64,000 bases of DNA. It comes from Leucobacter weissii. GTDB taxonomy: Bacteria; Actinomycetota; Actinomycetes; Actinomycetales; Microbacteriaceae. Below are positions 53,714-63,642 of this stretch, piece after piece; the first letter of the stretch is position 1, and each line of letters opens with the position of its first letter. A program made the position numbers and the translations under genes. A model generated the notes under the pieces. The model was not told the DNA's origin, ran no database searches, and saw only the letters and a list, made by a program, of their open reading frames with translations. Where the stretch lies: assembly GCF_017565745.1 (NCBI RefSeq), contig NZ_JAGDYM010000015.1, positions 62,001-126,000 on the forward strand, given 5' to 3'.

Positions 53714-56700
53714 ATGTCACTCGCCTCCGCGCTTCGCCCGTTTCGCACGTCCGTCGCCGCTCTCGTGGCCGGGAGCCTGGTGCTCTCCGGTCTCGTGGCC
53801 GGCGCCTCCCCCGCGCTGGCGGAGACCGAGCCGGCTCCGCCCCTCGTCATCACCGAGATCATGCCGGACAACGCCGGCACGCCGGGCGATCAGGACTACT
53901 ACGAGTTCTTCGAGGTCACGAACACGACCGACGCCGACATCGACTTCGCGGACTACCAGCTGAGATACCACAACGCGGCGTGGCTCTCCGTGGTGGAGCC
54001 GGGGACGAGCACGGCACTGGACCAGGTCACGATCCCGGCGAACGGCACCGCGGTCTTCTGGCTGCGCTACGCGGTCGGCACCGGCGAGTCCGCCGTGACC
54101 CAGTGGCAGCTCTCCGAGCAGGACTTCCGAGGCCACTTCGGCGACGCGGAATCGAGCTACCCGCTCTTCCACGTCATCGGCCAGAGCGGCTTCTCCAACT
54201 CCGACACGCGCGCGCTCCGCATCTTCGACGGCACGAGAACGGACATCGTCTCCGAGTCCCACTACACCCGGCCCACGACCAACAAGGGCAAGTCCGATCA
54301 CTTCACCCTGCCCGCCACCGGAGCGGTGCTCACGGATTCGGTCGCGGACGATCCCACCCCCGGCACGGTAGACCCGAGCCAGCTCGTCAGACCGACGACT
54401 CAGGAGCCCGAGCCCGAGAAGGTGCTCGGCAACTCCGGCAACGCGAGCGCGATCTCGCCGCTCGTCATCACCGAGATCAACGGCGACAACGTCGGCGCCG
54501 ACAACTGGGAGTTCCTCGAGGTCACGAACACGACCGATAGCGCCATCGACCTCGATGCCGAGGGCATCTCGATCCGCTACCACACGAGCAAGTGGAACGC
54601 CGGCACGGTGCAGCCGCGCATCCACCTCGAGGGCGAGAACGACTCCCCCGCGGTCATCCCGGCGGGCGGCATCGCCGTGTTCTGGATGAACTACGGCGAA
54701 GGCGACGCCCGCCGCGGCCTGAGCAAGGCGGAGTTCCGCTCCTTCTACGGCATCGACGCCGATACGCTGGTCTACCGCTTCGGCAATCAGGCGGGTTTCG
54801 CGAACGGCGGCGACCGCGGCTTCAGCCTCACCGACGAGTCCGGCACGATCACCCGCGCCTGGGTTCCCGCGGACGACGGCAACAGCTCCACCCCCTGGAA
54901 CGCGCAGTTCGGCGTGCCGGACCTGATCGGCAGCGCCGACGCCCGGCTGCTCGCCCACACCCACGGTTCCGAGGTCGCGCCGACGCCCGGCGGCATCGCG
55001 ATCGAGCAGGTCACGAGCGCTCTCGACCGCCCGACGGATCCCGAGCTGGATGCACCGCTCCTGCAGATCACCGAGCTCGCGCCCGACACGGCGAACGTGA
55101 GCGGATCCGACGCCTACGAGTTCGTCGAGGTCTACAACGCATCGGATGCGCCGGTGAGCTGGGGCGACTACACGCTCAACTACCTCTACACCGACAACGA
55201 CCTCACCTCCCCCGTCGCCACCTCCTCGACGCTGTGGCCGTCGGTCCCGGCCGATCCGGTGATCCAGCCCGGCAAGACCCTCGTGCTCTGGGTGAAGAAT
55301 CCGACTGTCGTGTCCGCCGGCCTCACCGTCGCTGACTTCAACACCGCCTTCGGCACCGATCTCGCGCTCGGCACCGACATCGTCGAGATGTACAACGGCG
55401 GCATGGCCAACGGCGGTTCGCGCGGCATCCAGGTGCAGACGAACACGGGATACGACATCAGCCGCGCATACTACTTCGCGGACGATCAGACCACGCCGAC
55501 CACCGCGATCCAGTACGCCTGGAACCCCGGCGCGGGCGGCCATCTGTGGAGCCCCACCCCCGCGGACGGCACCGTGCAGACGATGACGAAGCTCGCCCCG
55601 CCCACGCCCGGCGCCGTCTCGGACGATCAGGTCTCGCGCGGGCTGGTGCCCGCATTCCCCGCCGGCAGCGCGCCCGAGATCACCGATCTCACCGGCAGCA
55701 CCGAGATTCCCGAGACCGAAGGGCTCGAACTCGGCTTCGACGTGACGGACGACCTGCTCGTGCGCTCGGTCCGCCTCGAGCTGACCGACAATCTCGGCGC
55801 CACCGAGACCCGCAGCCTCGTGCGCTCCGGAACCGATCGCTACACCTTCAGCGTCCCAGCCGTCGATCTGCTCGGCAAGCGCTGGATCGAGTACACGGTC
55901 ACCGCGAGCGACGGAGCGCAGACGAGCACGCTCGGACCGGTGCGGGTCGACCTGATCGAGGGCGAGCCGGAACCCCTGCGCATCGGGCTCGCCGAGGGGC
56001 AGTTCGTCCGCGGCGACACCCGGGTCGCGGCGACGACCTCGGGAGACCCCTCCGACCTCTCGCTCGCCATCGACGGGCAGAGCGTCGCGGACCCGGTGCC
56101 GTCGCTCGAGGCGAGTCCCGTCTTCGCCTTCGAGGCGACCGCCACCGACGCCTTCTTCCGCAACGGCGTGAAGCTCGGCGACGACGTGCTCACGATCTTC
56201 GATGAGGGCTTCTACTCCCGGATCGAGACGGTGGACGCCGAAGTGCCGGTCGACCGGGTCGTTCGGGGCCAGGAGCTCACCCTCACCGTCGTAGCGGGGA
56301 CCAAGGCCTGGCCCCAGGCGGATCCGAACGAGAACAACGACGACTTCTCCGCCATGAACTTCCGGCTCGCGCTGCCGGACGGTCGCGTGCTGCATCCGAC
56401 GAGCTGCGCCACCACCAAGGAGGCCGGCGGCGCAGAGACGGCGCCCGCACCCTACACGTGCCCCGCGGACCCCACGACCAGGGTGGGCTTCAGCGACGCC
56501 GGGCTCGTCTCGCTGCTCCTGACCTTCACCGTGCCGGACGACGCCTTCGACTCCCTCGCGACCGTGTGGGACACCGCGGCGGTGGCGGACGGCGAGCACG
56601 CGGTGACCGCGACCGCCGGCTCCGAGACCGTCGCCCGCAGCGTCCGGGTGGACAACACCGCTCCGGCCCTCAGCAGCGGCATCGAGCAGGGCAAGACCTA

Positions 56701-59239
56701 CCGCGGCGCCTTCGACATCACCGCCGAGGCGAGCGACGCCGGATCCGGGGTCGCCTCGGTCTCCGCGAGCCTGGATGGCGAGCCGCTGGCGCTTCCCCAC
56801 AGCACCTCCTCGCTCCGGCTGACCCCCGGCGAGCATGAACTCGTGCTGACGGCGAAGGACGAGATCGGCAACGAGACGACCGAGACGATCGTCTTCAAGA
56901 CCGCGGCCGAGCAGCCGAGCGCCGAACTCGTGAGCCCTGCGGACGGGGCGAGCGCCGCGGCCGATGCGGTCACGCTGCGCGCGAAGGTTGACTCGCCGGA
57001 GTCGGATCTCCTCGACGTCTCCTTCCGCGAGGGCCACACCTTCGTGCCGACCGACGCCGAGATCGAGGTATCCACCGGCACCGTGAACGACGCGAAGGAC
57101 GCAGAGCGCGATGGGGCGACGGCCCTCAGCGCTGCGGAGCTCGAAGAGCTGGTGGGAACCGACGGCGTCGACGTCGAGGTCTCCTCCGACACCGAGCTGC
57201 CCTATCAGCTCTTCACCGTCGCGGTGCCCTCCGACGCCGGCGACGGCGCCCAGGTGCGGGTCGCGTGGGAGGGATCGGCGAACGCGGATGCGCGGATCGT
57301 GCTCTACGCCCGCAGCTCTGACGGATCGTGGAAGGAGGTGGATCGCCACCTCACCACCGGCGGGGCGGACACCGAATTCGGCCTGGAGGCGCTGCTCCCC
57401 GCCGAGGGATACGCGGTGAACGGCGAGCTGACCTTCCTCGTGCAGCACTCGAGCGGCTTCGCCGGCGAGAGCGCGACGACCCGCGGATCAAGCGTCACCC
57501 CCTACCACCCCGATGCCACTCCGCGCACCGACTACGACTTCACGATCGCCTGGGAATCGGATACGCAGTACTACAACCGGAACGAGGGCTTCCTGGCGGG
57601 CACGGGCGGCAGCGACAAGTTCTACCAGCACCAGCTCAACATCCACGATTTCCTGCGGACCGAGCGAGATGCGCTGAATCTCCAGTACCTGATGCACACC
57701 GGCGACATCGTCGACGGCTCGAAGCAGGACCATCAGTGGCAGAACGCCGACGCGGCCTATCGCATCCTGGACGACATCGGCCTGCCCTACGGCGTGCTCG
57801 CGGGCAACCACGACGTCGATGGCGCGGCGGCGGACTACACCGAGTACGGGCAGTACTTCGGCGAGGAGCGCTTCGCCGCGAATCCCTGGTACGGCGGCTC
57901 CTACAAGAACAATCGCGGGCACTACGATCTCATCTCCGCGAACGGTCTCGACCTGCTCGTGCTCTACATGGGCTGGCCGGACAACGTGTCGAAGACCGAG
58001 CTCAACACCGAGGACATCGAGTGGATGAACTCCGTGATCCGGCAGTATCCGGAGCGCAAGGTCTGGATCAACCTGCACGAGTACATGCTCACCACGGGCG
58101 GACTCGGGCCGTTCCCGCAGCGCGTCTTCGACGAGGTCGTGGCGACCAACCCGAACGTCTTCGCGGTCGGCTCCGGGCATTACCACGACGCCTACACCCG
58201 GACGGACGACTTCGACGACGACGGGGACGGCACCGCCGATCGGACCGTCTACTCGATGCTGTTCGACTACCAGGCACTCGCGGAGGGCGGCCAGGGGTTC
58301 CTGCGCCTGCTGCACTTCGACAACGAGGACGAGCGGATCCTGGTCCGCACCTACTCGCCGTCGCTCGGGGTGTTCAACTCCGACAACGCAGCCCTGAACG
58401 ACCCTCCCGGGCACCAGGAGTTCGAGATCCCCTACGCCGAGGTCGGCCTCGATCCGAAGACCAAGACGCTCGCCGCCGACTCGTTCCGCGCCGATGTGCT
58501 CACCGCGAAGGAGATCGCCTCGCAGCAGAACGTGCCCAGCGGCACCACCGTCGAGGCGAAGTGGGCGGATCCGAAGCCCGGCGAGCGCGGATGGTACGTC
58601 GTCACCTCGGGTCCGCACGGCGGTGAGGACTACTCCGCAGTGCGCCTGCTGACGGTGACCGAGCCCGAACCGGAGACCCCGGCGAAGGCGAAGACGTCGC
58701 TGAGCGCGAAGAACGCCTCGGTCGCCTACGGCAAGTCCGTCAGGCTCACCGTCGGAGTGAAGGGCGCGACGAGCGGGAAGATCCAGCTGCGCAAGGGAAC
58801 GAAGACGCTCGGAAGCGGAACCATCCGGGGAGGCAAGGCGGTCATCACGCTGCCGGCTAAGAAGCTCGCCGTCGGCAAGCACACGCTGACGGCGCGGTTC
58901 GGAGGATCCACGACCGCCGAGGCGTCTTCGACGACCCTCAGGCTGAGCGTCGCCAAGGCTCGTCCGCGGATCACGGTGAAGGCGCCCGCCTCGATCAAGG
59001 CCGGCAAGCGGGCCAAGATCAGGGTCACCGTGAAGGCGCCGAGCGGTGTGCCCCTCAGCGGGAAGGTGCGCGTCTCCGTCGGCGGCACCTCGAAGACCGT
59101 CACCCTCAAGAAGGGGAAGGCCGTCGTCACCTCGTCCAAGCTGAAGCGGGGCAAGCGCACGGTGAAGGCCGTGTACCAGGGCTCCAAGTTCCTCGGCACC
59201 GCGGCCACCTCCAAGCGCCTCGTCGTCAGGAAGCGGTAG
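53714..59239 (+). CDS. 1841-aa secreted multidomain protein: lamin-tail domains plus metallophosphoesterase
   Basis: Sec signal ending SPALA (about residue 36). Three lamin-tail-like domains open with LVITEIMPD, LVITEINGD and LQITELAPD (about 43-185, 250-430, 450-640). Then Ig-like domains (about 650-1260, including TAPALSSGIEQGKTYRGAF), a calcineurin-type metallophosphoesterase (about 1270-1590) with ESDTQ, HTGDIVD (near 1330), GNHD (near 1363) and GHYHD (near 1486), and a C-terminal pair of lysine-rich Ig-like modules (1655-1841). No LPxTG or membrane anchor; the basic tail may hold it to the wall. Probable extracellular phosphatase or nuclease, perhaps for phosphate scavenging. TACTTT stands 7 bases before the ATG. 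The largest gene in the window. Confidence 0.9.
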   Translation: MSLASALRPFRTSVAALVAGSLVLSGLVAGASPALAETEPAPPLVITEIMPDNAGTPGDQDYYEFFEVTNTTDADIDFADYQLRYHNAAWLSVVEPGTSTALDQVTIPANGTAVFWLRYAVGTGESAVTQWQLSEQDFRGHFGDAESSYPLFHVIGQSGFSNSDTRALRIFDGTRTDIVSESHYTRPTTNKGKSDHFTLPATGAVLTDSVADDPTPGTVDPSQLVRPTTQEPEPEKVLGNSGNASAISPLVITEINGDNVGADNWEFLEVTNTTDSAIDLDAEGISIRYHTSKWNAGTVQPRIHLEGENDSPAVIPAGGIAVFWMNYGEGDARRGLSKAEFRSFYGIDADTLVYRFGNQAGFANGGDRGFSLTDESGTITRAWVPADDGNSSTPWNAQFGVPDLIGSADARLLAHTHGSEVAPTPGGIAIEQVTSALDRPTDPELDAPLLQITELAPDTANVSGSDAYEFVEVYNASDAPVSWGDYTLNYLYTDNDLTSPVATSSTLWPSVPADPVIQPGKTLVLWVKNPTVVSAGLTVADFNTAFGTDLALGTDIVEMYNGGMANGGSRGIQVQTNTGYDISRAYYFADDQTTPTTAIQYAWNPGAGGHLWSPTPADGTVQTMTKLAPPTPGAVSDDQVSRGLVPAFPAGSAPEITDLTGSTEIPETEGLELGFDVTDDLLVRSVRLELTDNLGATETRSLVRSGTDRYTFSVPAVDLLGKRWIEYTVTASDGAQTSTLGPVRVDLIEGEPEPLRIGLAEGQFVRGDTRVAATTSGDPSDLSLAIDGQSVADPVPSLEASPVFAFEATATDAFFRNGVKLGDDVLTIFDEGFYSRIETVDAEVPVDRVVRGQELTLTVVAGTKAWPQADPNENNDDFSAMNFRLALPDGRVLHPTSCATTKEAGGAETAPAPYTCPADPTTRVGFSDAGLVSLLLTFTVPDDAFDSLATVWDTAAVADGEHAVTATAGSETVARSVRVDNTAPALSSGIEQGKTYRGAFDITAEASDAGSGVASVSASLDGEPLALPHSTSSLRLTPGEHELVLTAKDEIGNETTETIVFKTAAEQPSAELVSPADGASAAADAVTLRAKVDSPESDLLDVSFREGHTFVPTDAEIEVSTGTVNDAKDAERDGATALSAAELEELVGTDGVDVEVSSDTELPYQLFTVAVPSDAGDGAQVRVAWEGSANADARIVLYARSSDGSWKEVDRHLTTGGADTEFGLEALLPAEGYAVNGELTFLVQHSSGFAGESATTRGSSVTPYHPDATPRTDYDFTIAWESDTQYYNRNEGFLAGTGGSDKFYQHQLNIHDFLRTERDALNLQYLMHTGDIVDGSKQDHQWQNADAAYRILDDIGLPYGVLAGNHDVDGAAADYTEYGQYFGEERFAANPWYGGSYKNNRGHYDLISANGLDLLVLYMGWPDNVSKTELNTEDIEWMNSVIRQYPERKVWINLHEYMLTTGGLGPFPQRVFDEVVATNPNVFAVGSGHYHDAYTRTDDFDDDGDGTADRTVYSMLFDYQALAEGGQGFLRLLHFDNEDERILVRTYSPSLGVFNSDNAALNDPPGHQEFEIPYAEVGLDPKTKTLAADSFRADVLTAKEIASQQNVPSGTTVEAKWADPKPGERGWYVVTSGPHGGEDYSAVRLLTVTEPEPETPAKAKTSLSAKNASVAYGKSVRLTVGVKGATSGKIQLRKGTKTLGSGTIRGGKAVITLPAKKLAVGKHTLTARFGGSTTAEASSTTLRLSVAKARPRITVKAPASIKAGKRAKIRVTVKAPSGVPLSGKVRVSVGGTSKTVTLKKGKAVVTSSKLKRGKRTVKAVYQGSKFLGTAATSKRLVVRKR

Positions 59240-59258
59240 CCGGCGTCCCATCGCGTGG

Positions 59259-59302
59259 TCGAGGGGCGGGGCGGTGACATCACTCACCGCCCCGCCCCTC
59301 GA
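59259..59302 (+). terminator. terminator of the 1841-aa protein gene
   Basis: Perfect 19-bp stem (59259-59277 with 59284-59302), loop CATCAC, 20 bases after the stop. Confidence 0.88.
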
Positions 59303-59357
59303 TCATGACGCGCACGGCCCCGGAACGGCCTCTCCGCGCCGACGGTAGACTCGACTG

Positions 59358-60566
59358 GTGCGCCCGAGCGAAGCCGATCCCCGCCCCGCGGCTCGGATCC
59401 CCTTCGAGGTCTGGGCGCTCGTCGCGGGCGGCTTCGCCGTCGCGCTCGGCTACGGCGTGGTCGCGCCGGCGATCCCCCAGTTCGCTCTGGAGTTCGGGGT
59501 CTCCAACTTCGCCGCCGCCGCGATCGTCAGCGCGTTCGCGCTCATGCGTCTCGTCTCGGCGCCGCTCGCCGGCATGCTGGTGCAACGGTTCGGTGAGCGC
59601 CGCACCCACATCACCGGTCTGCTGATCGTCGCCGTCTCCAGCGGCGCCTGCGTGTTCGCCGCGGACTACACGCAGCTGCTGCTGCTGCGCGCCGCGGGCG
59701 GCATCGGCAGCAGCATGTTCACGGTGGCGGCGTCGGCACTCCTCATCAAGGTGAGCCCGCTCGAGGCCCGGGGCCGTGTCGCCAGCCTCAACTCCGCCGG
59801 TTTCCTCAGCGGAACGCTGCTCGGCCCGGTGTTCGGGGCGATCATCGCCGGGCTGGGTCTGCGGGCCCCCTTCGCCTTCTACTTCGTCACCCTCGCAGCC
59901 GCCGCGGCGATCATCTGGCTGGCGCTGCGGCGCTCCGTGCTCGCCACCCGGGGTGAGCACGGAGCGCCGCGGGAGATCCTCGCGCTCGGCTCCGCGCTCC
60001 GCATGCCGCACTTCCGCGTGGCGCTCGTCTCGGCCTTCGTCTTCGGCTGGTCCTCGTTCGGCGTCCGGATCTCTGTGGTGCCCCTGTTCGTCGCCGTGGC
60101 CTTCGGCGACGACGACCCCACGACTGCCGCATGGGTCCTGGCGTCGTACGCCGCCGGGAACGCGATCCTCATCTTCCCCTCGGGCCGCTGGAACGACCGC
60201 TTCGGCCGCAAACCGCTCCTCGTCACCGGCATGGCCGTGCTCACGGCGACGTACCTCCTCTTCCCCGCATCGCCGACGCTCGCGATCGCCCTCGCGGTCA
60301 TGTTCGTCGCGGGCGCCGGCTCGGCGCTGGTGAGTCCCGGCCAGCAGGCGGTGCTCGCGGACATCGTCGGCCGGCGCTCGGGCGGCAACGTGGTCGCCGC
60401 CTACTCGATGGCGAGCGATCTCGGAGGCGTGCTCGGCCCGCTCGTCGCGGGCGCGATCGTCGATGCGGCCGGGTTCGGCTGGGCCTTCGGCATCACCGCC
60501 GGGCTGCTCGCCATCGCGACGCTCGCCTGGTCGCTCGTCTCGGATTCCCGCCGCATCGCAGCATGA
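59358..60566 (+). CDS. major facilitator superfamily transporter
   Basis: 402 residues, 12 hydrophobic segments, no long loops. PAIPQFALEFGVSNF and the motif-A-like loop LVQRFGERRTH in the first half, repeated as NDRFGRKPLL in the second. Resembles drug-efflux members; substrate unknown. GTG start at 59358 with TAGACT exactly 6 bases upstream (leaderless). Isolated by the strong terminator upstream. Confidence 0.88.
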   Translation: MRPSEADPRPAARIPFEVWALVAGGFAVALGYGVVAPAIPQFALEFGVSNFAAAAIVSAFALMRLVSAPLAGMLVQRFGERRTHITGLLIVAVSSGACVFAADYTQLLLLRAAGGIGSSMFTVAASALLIKVSPLEARGRVASLNSAGFLSGTLLGPVFGAIIAGLGLRAPFAFYFVTLAAAAAIIWLALRRSVLATRGEHGAPREILALGSALRMPHFRVALVSAFVFGWSSFGVRISVVPLFVAVAFGDDDPTTAAWVLASYAAGNAILIFPSGRWNDRFGRKPLLVTGMAVLTATYLLFPASPTLAIALAVMFVAGAGSALVSPGQQAVLADIVGRRSGGNVVAAYSMASDLGGVLGPLVAGAIVDAAGFGWAFGITAGLLAIATLAWSLVSDSRRIAA

Positions 60567-60768
60567 CGCTCCGGCCGATCCCGATCCCGATCTCCGAGGA
60601 CCATGCCGCGGGGTCCCCGCAGGCCGACGGGGACGGCTGGCAGCGCGGAGGAGCGGGAGCGATTCATGCCCTCAGGCTCCTCCGTCGCGCGTCCCGGCCG
60701 CCAGGGTCCGGTGTCGGAGACCGACCGGGACGCTGCGAAGGACGCGGCTCCGGCAGTAGTGTGGGGGC

Positions 60769-61200
60769 GTGACCGAAGCGAGATCCGCATCCCGTCGCCC
60801 GTGGACCGTCACGCTGGCGGTCGTCCTGATCACGGTGGACGGGCTGCTCGGCGCGCTCTTCGGGATCCTGGTCCTTCTCAGCCGGTACCGCGTCGACCGC
60901 GAGGAGATGCTCCTCGTATCGCTGGTGGGGGCGGGAGTCGTCCTCGGGAGCCTGCTGACCCTCGCCGTGGCCTCGGGCATCGCCCGCGGCAGTCGCCTCT
61001 CGCGCATCCTGGTCACGCTCTACGCCGTGATCGAGACGACGCTCTTCGTCGTCACCGTGATCGCTACCGACCCCTGGGATCTCTCCTCGATCCTGTTGTT
61101 CGCGCTGACGCTTCTCGTCGTCTCCGTGCTCTGGCTGCCTCCGGGATCGCGGCACTTCACCTCGCGTGAGGCGGCGCCGGATCCGCTCGCGCCCGCGTAG
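60769..61200 (+). CDS. membrane protein of unknown function
   Basis: 143 residues with four predicted membrane helices (about 12-35, 45-66, 75-97, 103-122) and a short charged tail. No family recognised. GTG start 6 bases after TAGTGT, so probably leaderless. The 202 bases between it and the MFS gene hold no convincing feature. Convergent with the P-type ATPase, 6 bases apart. Confidence 0.72.
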   Translation: MTEARSASRRPWTVTLAVVLITVDGLLGALFGILVLLSRYRVDREEMLLVSLVGAGVVLGSLLTLAVASGIARGSRLSRILVTLYAVIETTLFVVTVIATDPWDLSSILLFALTLLVVSVLWLPPGSRHFTSREAAPDPLAPA

Positions 61201-61206
61201 CCCGGC

Positions 61207-63618
61207 TCAGAGGTTCCGCAGCACGAAGCGGCGGTGGAACAGGCGCACCACCTCGATCGCGAGGATCGCGAGGATCGCGCAGCCCGTCAGCGCCCACGCC
61301 GCGGCCTCGCCCGGATCGACGAGCTGGAAGAACTCGCGAGCGAGCGGCAGCGTGAACAACCCGATGAGCGCGATGAACATGGCCCCGATCACGAGCACCT
61401 TGAACGCGTTCAGCGGCCGGGAGAGGATCGACAGTATCCAGATGCCGACCACGGCGAGGATGATGGTGGATCCGGTGCGCAGCTGATCCTCGGCGACGCC
61501 GAGCCGCTGCGCGATGAGCGAGTAGCCCGTCAGCGTCACGGCGACGACGATGCCCGTTGGGATCGCGAACGACAGCGACCTGCGGAGGAAGCCGGGGACG
61601 TACCGGCGGCGGTTCGCCATCAGCGCGAGGAAGAAGGCCGGGATGCCGATCGTGAGGCCGTCGGTGATCGACAGCTGCCGGGGCAGGAACGGGAACTCCA
61701 TCACGAGCAGGCCGAACAGCAGGGCCAGGCCGGTGGCGTAGGCGGTCTTCGTGAGGAACAGCATGGAGACGCGCTCGATGTTGGCGATCACCTGCCGCCC
61801 CTCCGCCACCACATCGGGCAGGTGCGAGAAGCGCCCGTCCAGCAGCACCAGTCGCGCCACCGCCTTCGTGGCCGGCGAGCCGGAGTTCATGGCGATGCCG
61901 ATGTCGGCCGTCTTGATCGCGAGCGCGTCGTTGACGCCGTCGCCGGTCATCGCGACGGTGTGCCCCCGGCTCTGCAGCGCCACGACCATCCGCTTCTTCT
62001 GCTCCGGCGTGACGCGGCCGAACACGTGGTGCTCCTCGAGCACCTCCGCGAGCGTCGCGTCGTCCTCGGGCAGGCGCCGGGCGTCGAAGCCCTCGGGGGC
62101 GTCGATCCCGAGCTCTCGGGCGATCGCGGCGACGGTGCGGGGGTTGTCCCCGGAGATGATGCGGATGCCGACGTCCTGCGCGCGGAAGTAGGAGAGGGTC
62201 TGCGCGGCGTCGGGACGCAGAAGCTCGCGGAAGGTCACCACCGCGATGGGCCGGATCCCCTCCGGCAGCGTCTCGGAGTCGATCTCGGCCCGGATCGGCG
62301 GCGCCTCGGCGTGCGCCAGGACGAGCGTCCGCAGACCTCGCGACGACAGCTCGGCCACGAGCGCGCCGAGGGGGTGGGACGGGTCGACGGCGTCGTCGCC
62401 GAAGATCATCTCGGGCGCTCCGAGGACCCAGGTCCCTCCGAGCTCTGCATCATCGTCGCCGAACGCGACCGCGCTCCACTTCCTGGCGGAGGAGAACGGT
62501 ATGGTCGCCGCGGGCGACGGCGCGGCGGCTTCCGGGTAGGGGTCGCGCAGGCAGCGGGCGGTCGCGTTCGCGTCCGGCGCCGCGCCGTACCAGCCCAGCA
62601 CCCGCTCCCAGCCCGACCCGGCGGCCTCGAGCGGGCGGGCGGCGTCGAAGGCGATCTCCCCGGCGGTGAGCGTGCCGGTCTTGTCGAGGCAGATCACGTC
62701 GACTCGGGCGAGCCCCTCGACCGCGGGGAGCTCGTTCACGAGCACCTGCTTCGACGCGAGCTTCACCGCGCCCACCGCGAACGCGATGGAGGTCATCAGC
62801 ACGAGCCCGAGCGGGATCATCGCGGTGAGGGCGGCGATCGTATTGACGATCGCCTGCTGCCACGCGTCGGTCGCGAAGACCTCGCCCCATCCGCCCGCGA
62901 CCATGATCTGCGCGTTGAGCACGAGGAAGCCGATGGGGCCGATCCCCCAGCTCACCCACTTCAGCACCCGGTCGATCGAGCCGCGCAGTTCGCTCGCCAC
63001 GAGCGAGAAGCGCTTGGCCTCGGAGGCGAAGCTGTTGGCGTACGCATCGGCGCCGACGCGGTTGACGCGGGTGTCGCCCTGCCCCGCGACGACGATCGAC
63101 CCCGAGAGCACCTCGTCGCCGGGATGCTTGTCGACCGCGTCGGACTCCCCGGTGAGCATCGACTCGTCCACCTGGAGCGCGCGCGCCGCGACAACGACGG
63201 CGTCCGCGGCGATCTGGTCGCCGGCCCGCAGCACCAGGAGATCGTCGATCACGATCTCCTGCGGCGGCAGCTCCCGCTCCGCCCCGTCGCGGCGCACCCG
63301 GGCACGCGGCGCTCCCAGCAGCGCGAGCCGGTCGAGTGCGGCCTTCGCGCGGAACTCCTGGACGCAGCCGATCACGGCGTTGCTCAGCGCCGCGATGCCG
63401 AAGAGCGCGTCCTGCCAGCGTCCGACCAGGAGCAGCACGAGGAAGCAGGTGCCGACGATGCCGTTGAAGAGCGTGAAGACGTTGGCGCGGACGATGCTCC
63501 AGATGCTCCGGCTGGTGTCGGGCTCGTAGGCGTTCGTGCGCCCCTCTCGCCGTCGCTGCTCGACGGCCTCGACGGTGAGTCCGCTCACCTCATCGGTCGT
63601 CGCCCCGGCCGCTGCCAT
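61207..63618 (-). CDS. P-type cation ATPase (CtpE-like)
   Basis: 803 residues. Actuator TGES (DESMLTGESDAVD), phosphorylation site DKTGTLT, and hinge TGDGVNDALA are all intact, so it should be an active pump. Closest in style to mycobacterial CtpE, reported as a calcium importer. Helix 4 reads TAMIPLGLVLMTS, without the Glu of the PEGL motif found in many P2-type pumps, so the ion cannot be fixed by motif. No heavy-metal (CPC) site. ATG at 63618 with TAGGCT 6 bases upstream (leaderless). Probably co-oriented with def but with its own promoter. Confidence 0.9.
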   Translation of the reverse strand: MAAAGATTDEVSGLTVEAVEQRRREGRTNAYEPDTSRSIWSIVRANVFTLFNGIVGTCFLVLLLVGRWQDALFGIAALSNAVIGCVQEFRAKAALDRLALLGAPRARVRRDGAERELPPQEIVIDDLLVLRAGDQIAADAVVVAARALQVDESMLTGESDAVDKHPGDEVLSGSIVVAGQGDTRVNRVGADAYANSFASEAKRFSLVASELRGSIDRVLKWVSWGIGPIGFLVLNAQIMVAGGWGEVFATDAWQQAIVNTIAALTAMIPLGLVLMTSIAFAVGAVKLASKQVLVNELPAVEGLARVDVICLDKTGTLTAGEIAFDAARPLEAAGSGWERVLGWYGAAPDANATARCLRDPYPEAAAPSPAATIPFSSARKWSAVAFGDDDAELGGTWVLGAPEMIFGDDAVDPSHPLGALVAELSSRGLRTLVLAHAEAPPIRAEIDSETLPEGIRPIAVVTFRELLRPDAAQTLSYFRAQDVGIRIISGDNPRTVAAIARELGIDAPEGFDARRLPEDDATLAEVLEEHHVFGRVTPEQKKRMVVALQSRGHTVAMTGDGVNDALAIKTADIGIAMNSGSPATKAVARLVLLDGRFSHLPDVVAEGRQVIANIERVSMLFLTKTAYATGLALLFGLLVMEFPFLPRQLSITDGLTIGIPAFFLALMANRRRYVPGFLRRSLSFAIPTGIVVAVTLTGYSLIAQRLGVAEDQLRTGSTIILAVVGIWILSILSRPLNAFKVLVIGAMFIALIGLFTLPLAREFFQLVDPGEAAAWALTGCAILAILAIEVVRLFHRRFVLRNL

Positions 63619-63642
63619 GAAGCCAGCCTAGTGTCCCCGCGG

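Noticed and set aside
53717..57448. 1243-codon minus-strand ORF inside the 1841-aa protein gene
   Set aside because: Shadow frame of a gene with signal peptide, domains and catalytic motifs on the plus strand.
60567..60768. Small ORFs in the gap before the 143-aa gene
   Set aside because: No ribosome site, leaderless signature or recognisable product; codon pattern does not look coding.
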